NCBI GenBank assembly: GCA_946614295.1
Contig: CAMOGT010000004.1
Coordinates: 23,223-87,222, forward strand
Origin: an uncultured Bacteroidales bacterium
Lineage (GTDB): Bacteria; Bacteroidota; Bacteroidia; Bacteroidales; Paludibacteraceae
Length of the DNA stretch: 64,000 bases
Direction of reading: 5' to 3'
The notes below the pieces were generated by a model, which saw only the letters and a program-made list of their open reading frames with translations, ran no database searches and was not told where the DNA came from. The position numbers and the translations under genes are program-made. Within the stretch, counting starts at the first letter, position 1, and the number at the start of each line of letters is the position of its first letter. Positions 24,806 through 32,293 of this stretch are shown in pieces.

Positions 24806-26032
24806 TTATAATTCGCTTACGAATTGCTTTATTCTTTGCTCCTCAGCCTTTTTGCACACCAACAGTGCGCCGCCCTGCTCAGCAATGATCATGTCATCCA
24901 CACCTTGTACGATCACCTTCTTGCCGGGCTCCAATACCACAATATTACCCGTAGCATCGTAGAAATGCACATCACTATGCAGGCTTACGTTCTTTTGCGG
25001 GTCTTTCTCACTTAACTCATACAAGCTTCCCCACGTACCGAGATCCGACCATCCGAACGAAGACGGCATTACATACACGTTGTCCGCCTTCTCCATGATG
25101 CCGTAGTCGATACTGATACTCGGGCATTTCGGGAACATCTGCTCGATAAAATCCTCTTCTTCCTCCGTCCCCATCAGCAACTCGCCTTCGCGGAAACGAT
25201 CCGCCACTTCCGGCAGCAGGTATCGGAATGCCTCGCTGATTGTCTGCAAGTTCCAGATAAAGATACCGCTGTTCCAAAGGAAATCGCCACTCTCGAGAAA
25301 GACCTTAGCCATCTCCAGATTCGGCTTCTCCGTAAACGTCTTCACCGGATAAATATCCTTCGCCTCATCCTTCGCCTCTAACCTTTCGCCTTTCGCCTTA
25401 TCCAATTTGTCCGCGACAAATTGAATATACCCGTATCCTGTCTCGGGCCGCGTAGGCTGCATACCGAGTGTACAAATAGCCTTGTTCTTGCTCACGAACT
25501 CAAACGCCTTCACGATGGTCTCACGGAACTTCTCTTCCTCCAAAATCAGGTGATCACTCGCCGCCACAACGATATTCGCCTGCATCTCCGGTTTCTCCCA
25601 GTCGATTTCCTGATACTTGGGAAGGGTTTTGTTACCTTTCATACTTCCTTCCTTCGTATATCCTTCGTACTTCATACATTCGTCCTTCGTCAATCCGTAC
25701 GCCTTCTGCAGACACAATGCGCGGATATGAGCCGTGGCATACGCGATACACGGCGCCGTGTTCCTCCGCGCAGGCTCGCACAAGATCTGACCCTCCTTCA
25801 AATCCGGAATCTGCTCCATGATCATCTGCTTATACATGATATTCGTCACGATAAACATATTCTCAATCGGTACAATCGGTCGGAACCGGTCCACCGTCAT
25901 CTGCAGCAAGCTCCTGCCCGTACCGAAGAAATCCAAGAACTGCTTCGGTTTTTCCTCCCTGCTATACGGCCAGAAACGGCTTCCTACGCCGCCCGCCATG
26001 ATCACGCAATAGTTGTTTTCTTTCTTTGCCAT
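24806..26032 (-). CDS. manC: Mannose-1-phosphate guanylyltransferase
   Basis: 408 residues. It makes GDP-mannose, the precursor of mannose and fucose in surface glycans (a fucosyltransferase is encoded at 42.8 kb). The nucleotidyltransferase N-terminus has GGVGSRFWPYSREEKPKQF; EKPNLEMA, NSGIFIWN and the final VVQGVDDMIIAEQGGALLVC domain are typical. It lacks the C-terminal isomerase domain of bifunctional enzymes. Two in-frame repeat insertions are present: KYEGYTKEGSMKGNK and DKAKGERLEAKDEAKD. It heads the minus-strand glycogen operon behind its own promoter and a repeat-rich leader. Confidence 0.93.
   Translation of the reverse strand: MAKKENNYCVIMAGGVGSRFWPYSREEKPKQFLDFFGTGRSLLQMTVDRFRPIVPIENMFIVTNIMYKQMIMEQIPDLKEGQILCEPARRNTAPCIAYATAHIRALCLQKAYGLTKDECMKYEGYTKEGSMKGNKTLPKYQEIDWEKPEMQANIVVAASDHLILEEEKFRETIVKAFEFVSKNKAICTLGMQPTRPETGYGYIQFVADKLDKAKGERLEAKDEAKDIYPVKTFTEKPNLEMAKVFLESGDFLWNSGIFIWNLQTISEAFRYLLPEVADRFREGELLMGTEEEEDFIEQMFPKCPSISIDYGIMEKADNVYVMPSSFGWSDLGTWGSLYELSEKDPQKNVSLHSDVHFYDATGNIVVLEPGKKVIVQGVDDMIIAEQGGALLVCKKAEEQRIKQFVSEL
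25355..25400 (-). repeat. Heptad repeat inside manC (AKGERLEA)
   Basis: On the minus strand the units are AAGGCGA, AAGGCGA, AAGGTTA, GAGGCGA and AGGATGA, in frame. It encodes a charged insertion and shares the unit with the repeat at 22794-22833. Confidence 0.8.
25634..25691 (-). repeat. Degenerate heptad repeat inside manC
   Basis: On the minus strand GACGAAG, GACGAAT, GTATGAA, GTACGAA and further decayed units follow. It encodes the insertion around MKYEGYTKEGSMKG. Confidence 0.65.
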
Positions 26033-26097
26033 AATAATGATGTGTGTTTTTCTCTGGTTTATTGGTCTTGTACCGATGGTTTGTCGGTCCTTTCCAG

Positions 26098-26149
26098 ATT
26101 ATCCATCGGATGCTCATCGGGTGCTCATCGGATGCTCATCGGGTGCTCC
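26098..26149 (-). repeat. 11-bp tandem repeat in the manC leader
   Basis: Alternating GATGCTCATCG and GGTGCTCATCG units (four full, one partial) lie about 70 bp upstream of the manC start in its transcribed leader. Confidence 0.85.
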
Positions 26150-26188
26150 ATATGACCACAAAGGAACAACAACGGTAAAAAATCCGGA

Positions 26189-26217
26189 GCTTTTAGGGAT
26201 GCACAATTCCTAAAAGC
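26189..26217 (-). promoter_or_regulatory. 5' hairpin of the manC mRNA
   Basis: GCTTTTAGG pairs perfectly with CCTAAAAGC around 11 nt, at the predicted transcription start of manC. It could protect the 5' end or act as an early terminator. Confidence 0.55.
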
Positions 26218-26220
26218 GCA

Positions 26221-26252
26221 CAAAGTTACAACTTTTTTTTTATATATGCAAG
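26221..26252 (-). promoter_or_regulatory. manC promoter
   Basis: On the minus strand CTTG (26249-26252), 20 nt, TAACTTTG (26221-26228). Upstream it has CGCGCGCTTGCATAT, the extended form also seen at 33731 and 59060-59080. Confidence 0.85.
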
Positions 26253-26300
26253 CGCGCGCGTTCTTTTTTATAAAAAAAGTGCATTTTCCGTCAAAAAATG

Positions 26301-26338
26301 CTTTCCTTTCATCTTTCATCTTTCATCTTTCATCTTTT
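26301..26338. repeat. Heptad repeat TTTCATC x4-5
   Basis: CTTTCATC units with a 7-bp period lie directly before the gldD -7 box, covering the place where a -33 element should be. Confidence 0.85.
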
Positions 26339-26343
26339 TTCCG

Positions 26344-26351
26344 TACCTTTG
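26344..26351 (+). promoter_or_regulatory. gldD promoter, -7 box only
   Basis: TACCTTTG followed by CACCG, 20 bp before the gldD ATG. No TTTG/CTTG is found at the right distance because the heptad repeat occupies that place, so the promoter may be weak or repeat-dependent. Confidence 0.65.
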
Positions 26352-26370
26352 CACCGTAATTTGGAGTAAA

Positions 26371-26994
26371 ATGTACTTTTGGCAACGAAACATCCTACAG
26401 CGAAGCGGTCTTACCGCGTTAGCGGTCAGTGCTTTAGCACTCCTTTTGTGCGTCTCTTGCTCAAAAGGAAACACCCCGAAACCCTACGGTTACTACCGGA
26501 TCTCTGTTCCTGACACTGCCTATATACCTTTCTCCCTCTCCTGGGAAGAGAGGCGGGGCGAGGCTTATCCTTACACCTTCGCCCTCTCCAAGAACGCGGT
26601 CGTACAGCCGCGGAACGACGAGCCTTACTGGATCAACATATACTACCCTGCGTTGGATGCCACCATCCATTGCTCTTATAAAAAAGTGGATCATAATCTC
26701 CGTGAGTTGACCGACGACGCTCTGGATTTTGTCTATCGCAACGCCTCTTTCGCCAATGCGATCCCCGAACGCGAATACTCTCACCCCGAGGTGAATGTAT
26801 ATGGCGTTCTCTTTGACTTGGAGGGCAATACGGCATCCTCGTGCCAGTTCTTCATAACCGATTCCGTACATCATTTCTTCCGCGCCTCGGTTTATTGCAA
26901 CTGCCCTCCGAACGCAGACTCCCTCGCGCCGGTCTATCAATACCTCCGCACGGATGTCATCAAAATGGTAGAGACTTTTGAATGGGTCAAATGA
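26371..26994 (+). CDS. gldD: Gliding-motility/T9SS-associated lipoprotein GldD
   Basis: 207 residues with a lipoprotein signal peptide ending at the lipobox Cys in LLLCVSC. The core matches GldD: PKPYGYYRI, WINIYYPALDATIHCSYK, VYGVLFDLEGNTASSCQFFITDS, FFRASVYCNCPPNADSLAPV and the terminal VETFEWVK. GldD is needed for gliding in Flavobacterium, and homologues occur in non-gliding Bacteroidetes. The signal-peptide codons (26397-26444) are three 16-bp repeat units related to those in the next gene. Confidence 0.88.
   Translation: MYFWQRNILQRSGLTALAVSALALLLCVSCSKGNTPKPYGYYRISVPDTAYIPFSLSWEERRGEAYPYTFALSKNAVVQPRNDEPYWINIYYPALDATIHCSYKKVDHNLRELTDDALDFVYRNASFANAIPEREYSHPEVNVYGVLFDLEGNTASSCQFFITDSVHHFFRASVYCNCPPNADSLAPVYQYLRTDVIKMVETFEWVK
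26397..26444 (+). repeat. 16-bp repeat units encoding the GldD signal peptide
   Basis: Units ACAGCGAAGCGGTCTT, ACCGCGTTAGCGGTCA and GTGCTTTAGCACTCCT. The first equals the units at 27199 and 27745 but for one or two bases. Confidence 0.65.
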
Positions 26995-27042
26995 CCAAAT
27001 AACCAAATAAATGACCCAATGGTAAATGACCCAATGGTAAAT
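26984..27042 (+). repeat. Direct repeats over the gldD stop and the next start codon
   Basis: CCAAATAA-type units (7-8 bp) are followed by two exact 15-bp copies of AATGACCCAATGGTA. Each copy offers an in-frame ATGGTAAAT, so the fusion gene has two candidate starts (27019 and 27034). Confidence 0.75.
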
Positions 27043-28236
27043 AATAAGGCCCTCGCCCTTCTCCTCGATCCCGAGAAAGCCGATCTCGCCGCGCTCCCCA
27101 TTTCCCCGGAGTGCTGTCCCGACTATATCTTCGTCGGCGGCTCCACCGGCGGCGATCCCACCGCCTTCATCCGTGCTTTGCGCGACAAACTAACTCTTAC
27201 AGCGAAGCGGTCCTACAGCGCAAGCGGTCCTGACGGACTACCACCCGTCATCCTTTTCCCCGGAAATTCGTCACAATTCACCCCGGAGGCAGACGGCATT
27301 TTGTACCTCTCTCTGCTCTCCGGCAGGAACCCCGAATACCTTGTATCCCAGCAAGTTAAGTCCGCTCGGGCTATTCACGATTCCCACATGGATTTCGTCC
27401 CAACGGGTTACATCCTCATCGACGGCGGAGTAGAGACTTCTACCATGCGCGTCACAGGTACCGAGCCTATTCCGCAAACGGACCTTGACACGATTATCGA
27501 CACCGCTATCGCGGCCGAACTGATGGGTAAGAAAGCCATCTATTTAGAGGCTGGTTCGGGAGCCATTCATCCGGTCTCACCCGAGATCATCCGTGCCGTG
27601 CGTGCACACACTTCCGTCACCCTTATTGTAGGTGGCGGCATCCGCACCCCCGAAGCCATGAACGCCGCCTACGAAGCCGGCGCTGACATAGTTGTCATCG
27701 GCAATCACTTCGAGTCCCACCCCGAGGAACTGAAAAAATTTCTTACAGCGCAGCGGTCTTACAGCGCAGCGGTCTTACAGCAAAGCGATCCTACAGCGCA
27801 GCGGTCTGCGGATGAGCACTTCATGCGTCTCGCTCTCGCCGAGGCGCAGAAGGCACTCGCCGCCAACGAGATTCCGATAGGGTGTGTCATCGTCTCACAG
27901 GGGCAAATCATCGGTCGCGGGCACAACCTCACAGAGACTCTCGCTGACGTTACTGCGCACGCGGAGATACAGGCCATCACAGCCGCAGCCGATACCCTCG
28001 GAGGCAAATACTTGCCGGACGCCACGCTCTATGTCACGGTCGAACCATGCACCATGTGCGCAGGAGCTATCGGATGGGCGCAGATAAGCCGTATTGTCTA
28101 TGGTGCGCCCGATCCCAAACGCGGCTACACCCTATACGCCCCGCACACTTTCCATCCCAAGGCTACCGTTACCTCCGGCGTCCTTGAGAACGAGTGCAGG
28201 GCTCTGATGCAAGATTTTTTTAAAGCCAAGCGATAA
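27019..28236 (+). CDS. GGGP-synthase (PcrB-like) fused to tRNA adenosine deaminase TadA
   Basis: 405 residues, one uninterrupted frame. Residues about 10-240 form a geranylgeranylglyceryl-phosphate synthase-like TIM barrel: LLLDPEK, FVGGSTGG, LFPGNSSQ, YLEAGSGA and the phosphate loop GGGIRTPEA. Residues about 264-405 are a tRNA-specific A34 deaminase: HAEIQAI with the catalytic Glu and zinc His, and EPCTMCAGA with the zinc cysteines. Both parts look complete. The joint (241-263, TAQRSYSAAVLQQ...) is encoded by four 16-bp repeats, and a related insertion (TAKRSYSASG) lies at 61-71. In related bacteria I would expect two separate genes. One enzyme concerns ether-type lipids, the other decoding. 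Confidence 0.9.
   Translation: MVNDPMVNNKALALLLDPEKADLAALPISPECCPDYIFVGGSTGGDPTAFIRALRDKLTLTAKRSYSASGPDGLPPVILFPGNSSQFTPEADGILYLSLLSGRNPEYLVSQQVKSARAIHDSHMDFVPTGYILIDGGVETSTMRVTGTEPIPQTDLDTIIDTAIAAELMGKKAIYLEAGSGAIHPVSPEIIRAVRAHTSVTLIVGGGIRTPEAMNAAYEAGADIVVIGNHFESHPEELKKFLTAQRSYSAAVLQQSDPTAQRSADEHFMRLALAEAQKALAANEIPIGCVIVSQGQIIGRGHNLTETLADVTAHAEIQAITAAADTLGGKYLPDATLYVTVEPCTMCAGAIGWAQISRIVYGAPDPKRGYTLYAPHTFHPKATVTSGVLENECRALMQDFFKAKR
27199..27231 (+). repeat. Two 16-17 bp repeat units inside the GGGPS domain
   Basis: ACAGCGAAGCGGTCCT followed by ACAGCGCAAGCGGTCCT, in frame; they encode TAKRSYSASGP in a surface loop before the LPPVILFPGN strand. Confidence 0.8.
27745..27808 (+). repeat. Four 16-bp repeat units at the GGGPS-TadA joint
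   Basis: ACAGCGCAGCGGTCTT twice, then ACAGCAAAGCGATCCT and ACAGCGCAGCGGTCTG. Because 16 is not a multiple of 3 each copy is read in another frame; the peptide TAQRS recurs in copies 1 and 4. Confidence 0.9.
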
Positions 28237-28237
28237 T

Positions 28238-30160
28238 ATGAAACTGGACATCACATCCCTCAAAACAAAAATTCCTCAGACCGAGAATACCAAAACGATT
28301 TTCCGGTTGAGTCTGTTTGTGATTTTGGCGGCTATCATCGTACTCATTTTCCCACGGTACAGTAATGCTTTCCGCTACCATTTCGAGTTAGAGAAGCCCT
28401 GGGGGTACAACACCCTCACAGCCGATTTTGATTTCCCCATCTATAAGACCGACGAACAACTCCAGAAGGAGCAAGCACAACTCCTCTCCACGTTCGCGCC
28501 CAGTTACAAATATATCCGCGGTGCGCAGAGACAAGTACTGGTGATGTCGCTGCAGGACAAGGAGTGGCTGGACGCCGAGCATTTCAGCCGCGTCTCAGTC
28601 GTCAGCGGCCGTACCTCCAAGACCTACCCGCTATCCGAGATCTATACGCCTAAATCCGCCTACGAACATTTCGGCTACGACTGTGCACCGAACCTTGAGC
28701 TCGATACCGCCCTCACCACCACTATGCGGACCAAACTCATAGCCACCCTCTCACCCACCCAGGGACTGGTGCAGAAAGGCGAGAAGATTATCGACCGGGG
28801 AGACATCGTCACCGCCAGCAAATACCAGATACTGCTCTCTCTCCGCAAGGCGTACGACGATGAGTCGCTGGGCACCAAACAACGTACGATCTCCATTATG
28901 GGGGAGACGATCTTGGTGCTTCTGTTCCTCTGTCTTTTCGTCATTTACCTCTATGTCTTCCGCCGCCAGTACCTGCGCTCGACAGCAACCGTTTCGTTCT
29001 TCTGTCTCCAGATGTTCATCGTCATTGCCTTAGCCTGTCTGGCGTTGCGGTTCAACCTCTCCGTCTATCTGATTCCTTTCGCGTGGGTACCTATATTAAC
29101 GCGCGTGTTCTTTGACTCCCGCACCGCCCTTTTTCTGCATTTCACGACTATCCTGATTACCTCCATTGTGGTGCCGGCGCCGGTTGAGTTCTTCTTCATA
29201 CAGATCGTCGTGGGTATGGTGGCTATCTCGTCTCTGAACGACATGACACGCCGCGCGCAGCTTGTCCAGACCGCCGGCTGGATTCTTCTGGCTCAGACCG
29301 TTTCCTACACCGCGATCACTTTTGCCCAAGCGGGCGCATGGTCGGCGCTGGACCCGTGGATGTACCTCTATTTCGTAATCTGCGCCCTGCTGACCATCGG
29401 TTGCTACGGACTGATCTATACATTTGAGAAGATGTTCCGTTTCATTTCCTCCATCACCCTGGTGGAGCTCACGGACCTCAACTCGGACTTGCTACACACC
29501 CTCGCGGAGCGTGCACCGGGTACGTTCCAGCACTCGATGCAAGTTTCCAATCTCGCTGCAGAAGCGGCAAAAGCCATCGGAGCCAATGCCCTCCTCGTCC
29601 GCACCGGCGCGCTCTATCATGACATCGGAAAGATTACCGACCCGCTTTATTTCACGGAGAACCAGAATGACACCGAGAACCCGCTTCTGCTGATGGATCC
29701 GCGCGATGCCGCGCAAGTGGTCATCTCCCACGTGGCGGAGGGTGAGAAGATTGCGCGCAGGAACCACCTGCCCGAGGTCATCATCAATTTCATCACAACC
29801 CACCATGGTACCTCGCTTGTACGCTATTTCTATAACACCTACTGCAACGCACACCCGGACGAACAAGTGGATCAATCGCTCTTCCGATACCCGGGGTCCA
29901 AACCCACCACCAAAGAAGGTGCCATTCTCATGATGGCGGACGCCATCGAGGCGCGTTCGCGCAGTCTGAGTGACTACTCCGAAGCCTCTATAACCCAGGC
30001 GGTCAATCAGATGATTGACGCCCAGATTGCGGATGGTCAGTTCGCCGAGACGCCTCTCTCATTCAAGGACGTTGAAGACATACGGCTTGTCTTTGTCTCC
30101 CGCCTCACCGCCATGAACCATCATCGTATCTCTTATCCCACGCTGAATAATGGCAAATAA
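28238..30160 (+). CDS. 7TM-HD family phosphodiesterase (PgpH-like, probable c-di-AMP hydrolase)
   Basis: 640 residues. One N-terminal membrane segment (about 22-41), an extracytoplasmic domain (about 45-220), a block of about seven membrane helices (about 225-405), then an HD domain with HSMQVSNLAAEAA, HDIGKI, THHGT and a late DAIEARSRSL. This matches the order in Listeria PgpH, which hydrolyses c-di-AMP. It begins 1 bp after the fusion gene and overlaps the dus gene by 11 bp. Confidence 0.88.
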   Translation: MKLDITSLKTKIPQTENTKTIFRLSLFVILAAIIVLIFPRYSNAFRYHFELEKPWGYNTLTADFDFPIYKTDEQLQKEQAQLLSTFAPSYKYIRGAQRQVLVMSLQDKEWLDAEHFSRVSVVSGRTSKTYPLSEIYTPKSAYEHFGYDCAPNLELDTALTTTMRTKLIATLSPTQGLVQKGEKIIDRGDIVTASKYQILLSLRKAYDDESLGTKQRTISIMGETILVLLFLCLFVIYLYVFRRQYLRSTATVSFFCLQMFIVIALACLALRFNLSVYLIPFAWVPILTRVFFDSRTALFLHFTTILITSIVVPAPVEFFFIQIVVGMVAISSLNDMTRRAQLVQTAGWILLAQTVSYTAITFAQAGAWSALDPWMYLYFVICALLTIGCYGLIYTFEKMFRFISSITLVELTDLNSDLLHTLAERAPGTFQHSMQVSNLAAEAAKAIGANALLVRTGALYHDIGKITDPLYFTENQNDTENPLLLMDPRDAAQVVISHVAEGEKIARRNHLPEVIINFITTHHGTSLVRYFYNTYCNAHPDEQVDQSLFRYPGSKPTTKEGAILMMADAIEARSRSLSDYSEASITQAVNQMIDAQIADGQFAETPLSFKDVEDIRLVFVSRLTAMNHHRISYPTLNNGK

Positions 30161-31148
30161 ACTCTATCTGGCTCCGATGGAAGATGTGACGGACCCTGCC
30201 TTCAGGGCGCTGTGCAAGCGTTACGGCGCAGATCGCGTATATACGGAGTTCGTCAATGCCGACGCATTGGTGCGCGACATTGCTTCCACTACCCGCAAAC
30301 TGACCATCTCCGATGCCGAGCGGCCGGTGGCTATTCAGATTTACGGACGGGAACCCGGCGCCATGGCAGATGCCGCACGCATCGTGGAGGAAGCACACCC
30401 CGATTTCATTGATATCAATTTCGGCTGCCCGGTAAAAAAGGTAGCAGGTAAAGGAGCCGGTGCAGGACTGCTACGCGATGTACCGAAGATGCTGGAGATC
30501 ACCCGTGCGGTGGTCCATGCCGTCCGTACGCCCGTCACCGCCAAGACACGCCTCGGATGGGACGAACCCTCGTTATACCTGAGTGACGGCACGCCGTTTA
30601 TAGTGGATCTCGCCGAGCGGCTCCAGGACTGCGGTATTCAGGAACTGGCTATCCACGGCCGGACGCGGAGCCAGATGTACCGCGGAGAAGCGGACTGGAC
30701 GCTGATCGGCGAAGTGAAGAACAACCCGCGGATGCACATACCCGTAATAGGGAACGGGGACGTGTGTACACCCGCTCGCGCGAAAGAATGTTTCGACCGC
30801 TACGGGGTGGACGCAATCATGGTCGGCCGCGCCACTTTCGGCGCTCCGTGGCTTTTCGCAGAGATGAGAGCAGCCTTAAGCCCGGAATCTCCGGATAATC
30901 CGGATTTTCCGGTTACTATGTCCGACAAAGTCGCCGTTCTCAAGGAACATGTGCTTTCTTCCATTCAGTGGTGCGGCAACGACGAGCGGAAGGGAATCAT
31001 TCATTCACGCCGCCATTTTGCGGCTTCGCCTGTCTTCAAAGGACTCGCGGACTTCAAACAAACACGTATAGCCCTCCTTCGCGCCGAAACCGTCGAAGAG
31101 GTATTCACCATCATGGATAATATCGTCGCCCAATGGGGCGACAACTAG
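30150..31148 (+). CDS. dusB: tRNA-dihydrouridine synthase (Dus family)
   Basis: 332 residues, FMN-dependent reduction of uridines in tRNA. It begins LYLAPMEDVTDPAFRALC with the flavin-binding strand. DINFGCPVKKVAGKGAGAGLL carries the catalytic Cys, and IHGRTRSQMYRGEADW and IGNGDV are typical. The symbol is by closest subfamily (DusB-like) and is not certain. It overlaps the upstream HD gene by 11 bp, and repeats follow its stop. Confidence 0.88.
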   Translation: MANKLYLAPMEDVTDPAFRALCKRYGADRVYTEFVNADALVRDIASTTRKLTISDAERPVAIQIYGREPGAMADAARIVEEAHPDFIDINFGCPVKKVAGKGAGAGLLRDVPKMLEITRAVVHAVRTPVTAKTRLGWDEPSLYLSDGTPFIVDLAERLQDCGIQELAIHGRTRSQMYRGEADWTLIGEVKNNPRMHIPVIGNGDVCTPARAKECFDRYGVDAIMVGRATFGAPWLFAEMRAALSPESPDNPDFPVTMSDKVAVLKEHVLSSIQWCGNDERKGIIHSRRHFAASPVFKGLADFKQTRIALLRAETVEEVFTIMDNIVAQWGDN

Positions 31149-31190
31149 ATAAACTAGTTATACTAGTTAAACTAGATCTACTAGATAACA
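31143..31190. repeat. 9-bp CTAG-containing tandem repeat
   Basis: Five units of the form (A/T)NNNACTAG: ATAAACTAG, TTATACTAG, TTAAACTAG, ATCTACTAG and one at the dus stop. It fills the space between dus and the transporter. CTAG is usually rare in bacterial DNA, so the cluster stands out. Confidence 0.8.
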
Positions 31191-31194
31191 ACTT

Positions 31195-32178
31195 ATGAAA
31201 AAATTCTTTGACTCCAATGCCCTCTGGCTCTCGATGGTTATCGGTGCCGTAGGCTATAAGATCTTTCTGCCGCTGAAACCTACCCTTCCGTGGCTGATTT
31301 TCTTTATGCTTTTCTTCACTTTCTGCAAGGTCAATCCGCTTGATCTGCGGCTCCATAAATGGCATTGGGCGGTGTTGGCGGCGCAGCTGTTCTTCTCTTT
31401 CGCCGCTTATGCCGGTACGCTGTACCTGACGGGCAATACAGTCCTGGCGCAGGGACTGCTGATGTGTTTTATCATGCCCACGGCTACGGCGGCACCTATC
31501 ATCGCCGGCAAGTTGGGCGGTTCGATTCAGAACCTCACCACGTTTACGTTGCTCTCCAATTTCGTTACGGCGGTCATCGTACCCGCCACTTTTCCGCTTA
31601 TCAATCCGGTTGCCGGAATGACTTTCTGGCCGGCTTTCCTGCTGATCCTCAGCCGCGTGGCGCCGCTCCTCTTAGGACCGTTCTTCTCCGCATGGCTGGT
31701 GCGCCTCGCGTTCAAATGGCGGACAAAAAAGGAGTTCGTACTGCCTACAAAGATTGCGGTCGTCCCCTTCTACCTCTGGGTGGCTTCTATTGTCGTCCTC
31801 TCCGCCGTTGTAACGAATACAACCATCCACAATTTCCAGGCTCAAATCTCAAATATAGGCATCCTCCTTGTCGCCTCTTTCTTTGCATGTCTGGTGCAGT
31901 TCGGACTCGGAAAACTGATCGGTTACTCCCTGCCGGCGGCAAGCAAAGGGACGGACTATCAGGACGTTCTTATCAACCCTGCGGCAGCGCCTAAAACGAT
32001 GGCAGGAGTCTCGTCTATCACTGCCGGACAGGCGTTCGGTCAGAAGAACACCTCGCTGGGTGTCTGGATGGCGAACACCTTCCTGGATCCGATGTCGTCT
32101 CTCGGCGCTGCTGCATACATCATTTGGCAAAATATCTTCAACTCCACCCAGCTTTTCATCGCCGCCCGCAAAAAATAA
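31195..32178 (+). CDS. BASS/SBF-like membrane transporter
   Basis: 327 residues with about nine to ten hydrophobic helices. IMPTATAAPIIAGKLGG (about 97-113) and the later SSLGAAAYIIW, with crossing-helix-like PTATAAP and INPAAAPKTMAG elements, fit the bile-acid:sodium symporter (BASS) superfamily. Substrate unknown; organic anions are likely. It sits 46 bp after dus, with a repeat in between. Confidence 0.75.
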   Translation: MKKFFDSNALWLSMVIGAVGYKIFLPLKPTLPWLIFFMLFFTFCKVNPLDLRLHKWHWAVLAAQLFFSFAAYAGTLYLTGNTVLAQGLLMCFIMPTATAAPIIAGKLGGSIQNLTTFTLLSNFVTAVIVPATFPLINPVAGMTFWPAFLLILSRVAPLLLGPFFSAWLVRLAFKWRTKKEFVLPTKIAVVPFYLWVASIVVLSAVVTNTTIHNFQAQISNIGILLVASFFACLVQFGLGKLIGYSLPAASKGTDYQDVLINPAAAPKTMAGVSSITAGQAFGQKNTSLGVWMANTFLDPMSSLGAAAYIIWQNIFNSTQLFIAARKK

Positions 32179-32188
32179 TATATTTTTA

Positions 32189-32220
32189 TTTGCATATTTC
32201 GAAAAAATGTAGTATCTTTG
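32189..32220 (+). promoter_or_regulatory. Promoter of the chitobiase-domain secreted protein
   Basis: TTTG (32189-32192), 20 nt, TATCTTTG (32213-32220), followed by a leader of about 67 nt that is A-rich before the ATG. Confidence 0.85.
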
Positions 32221-32293
32221 CACTCGATTTCAGAAAAACAGTCTATTTTGACACACAAAATACAACATTTAAAACTTTTAATTACAAGTAAAA

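Noticed and set aside
27745..27808. CRISPR array
   Set aside because: Repeats are directly tandem without spacers, and no cas genes are present. The same holds for all other repeat arrays here.
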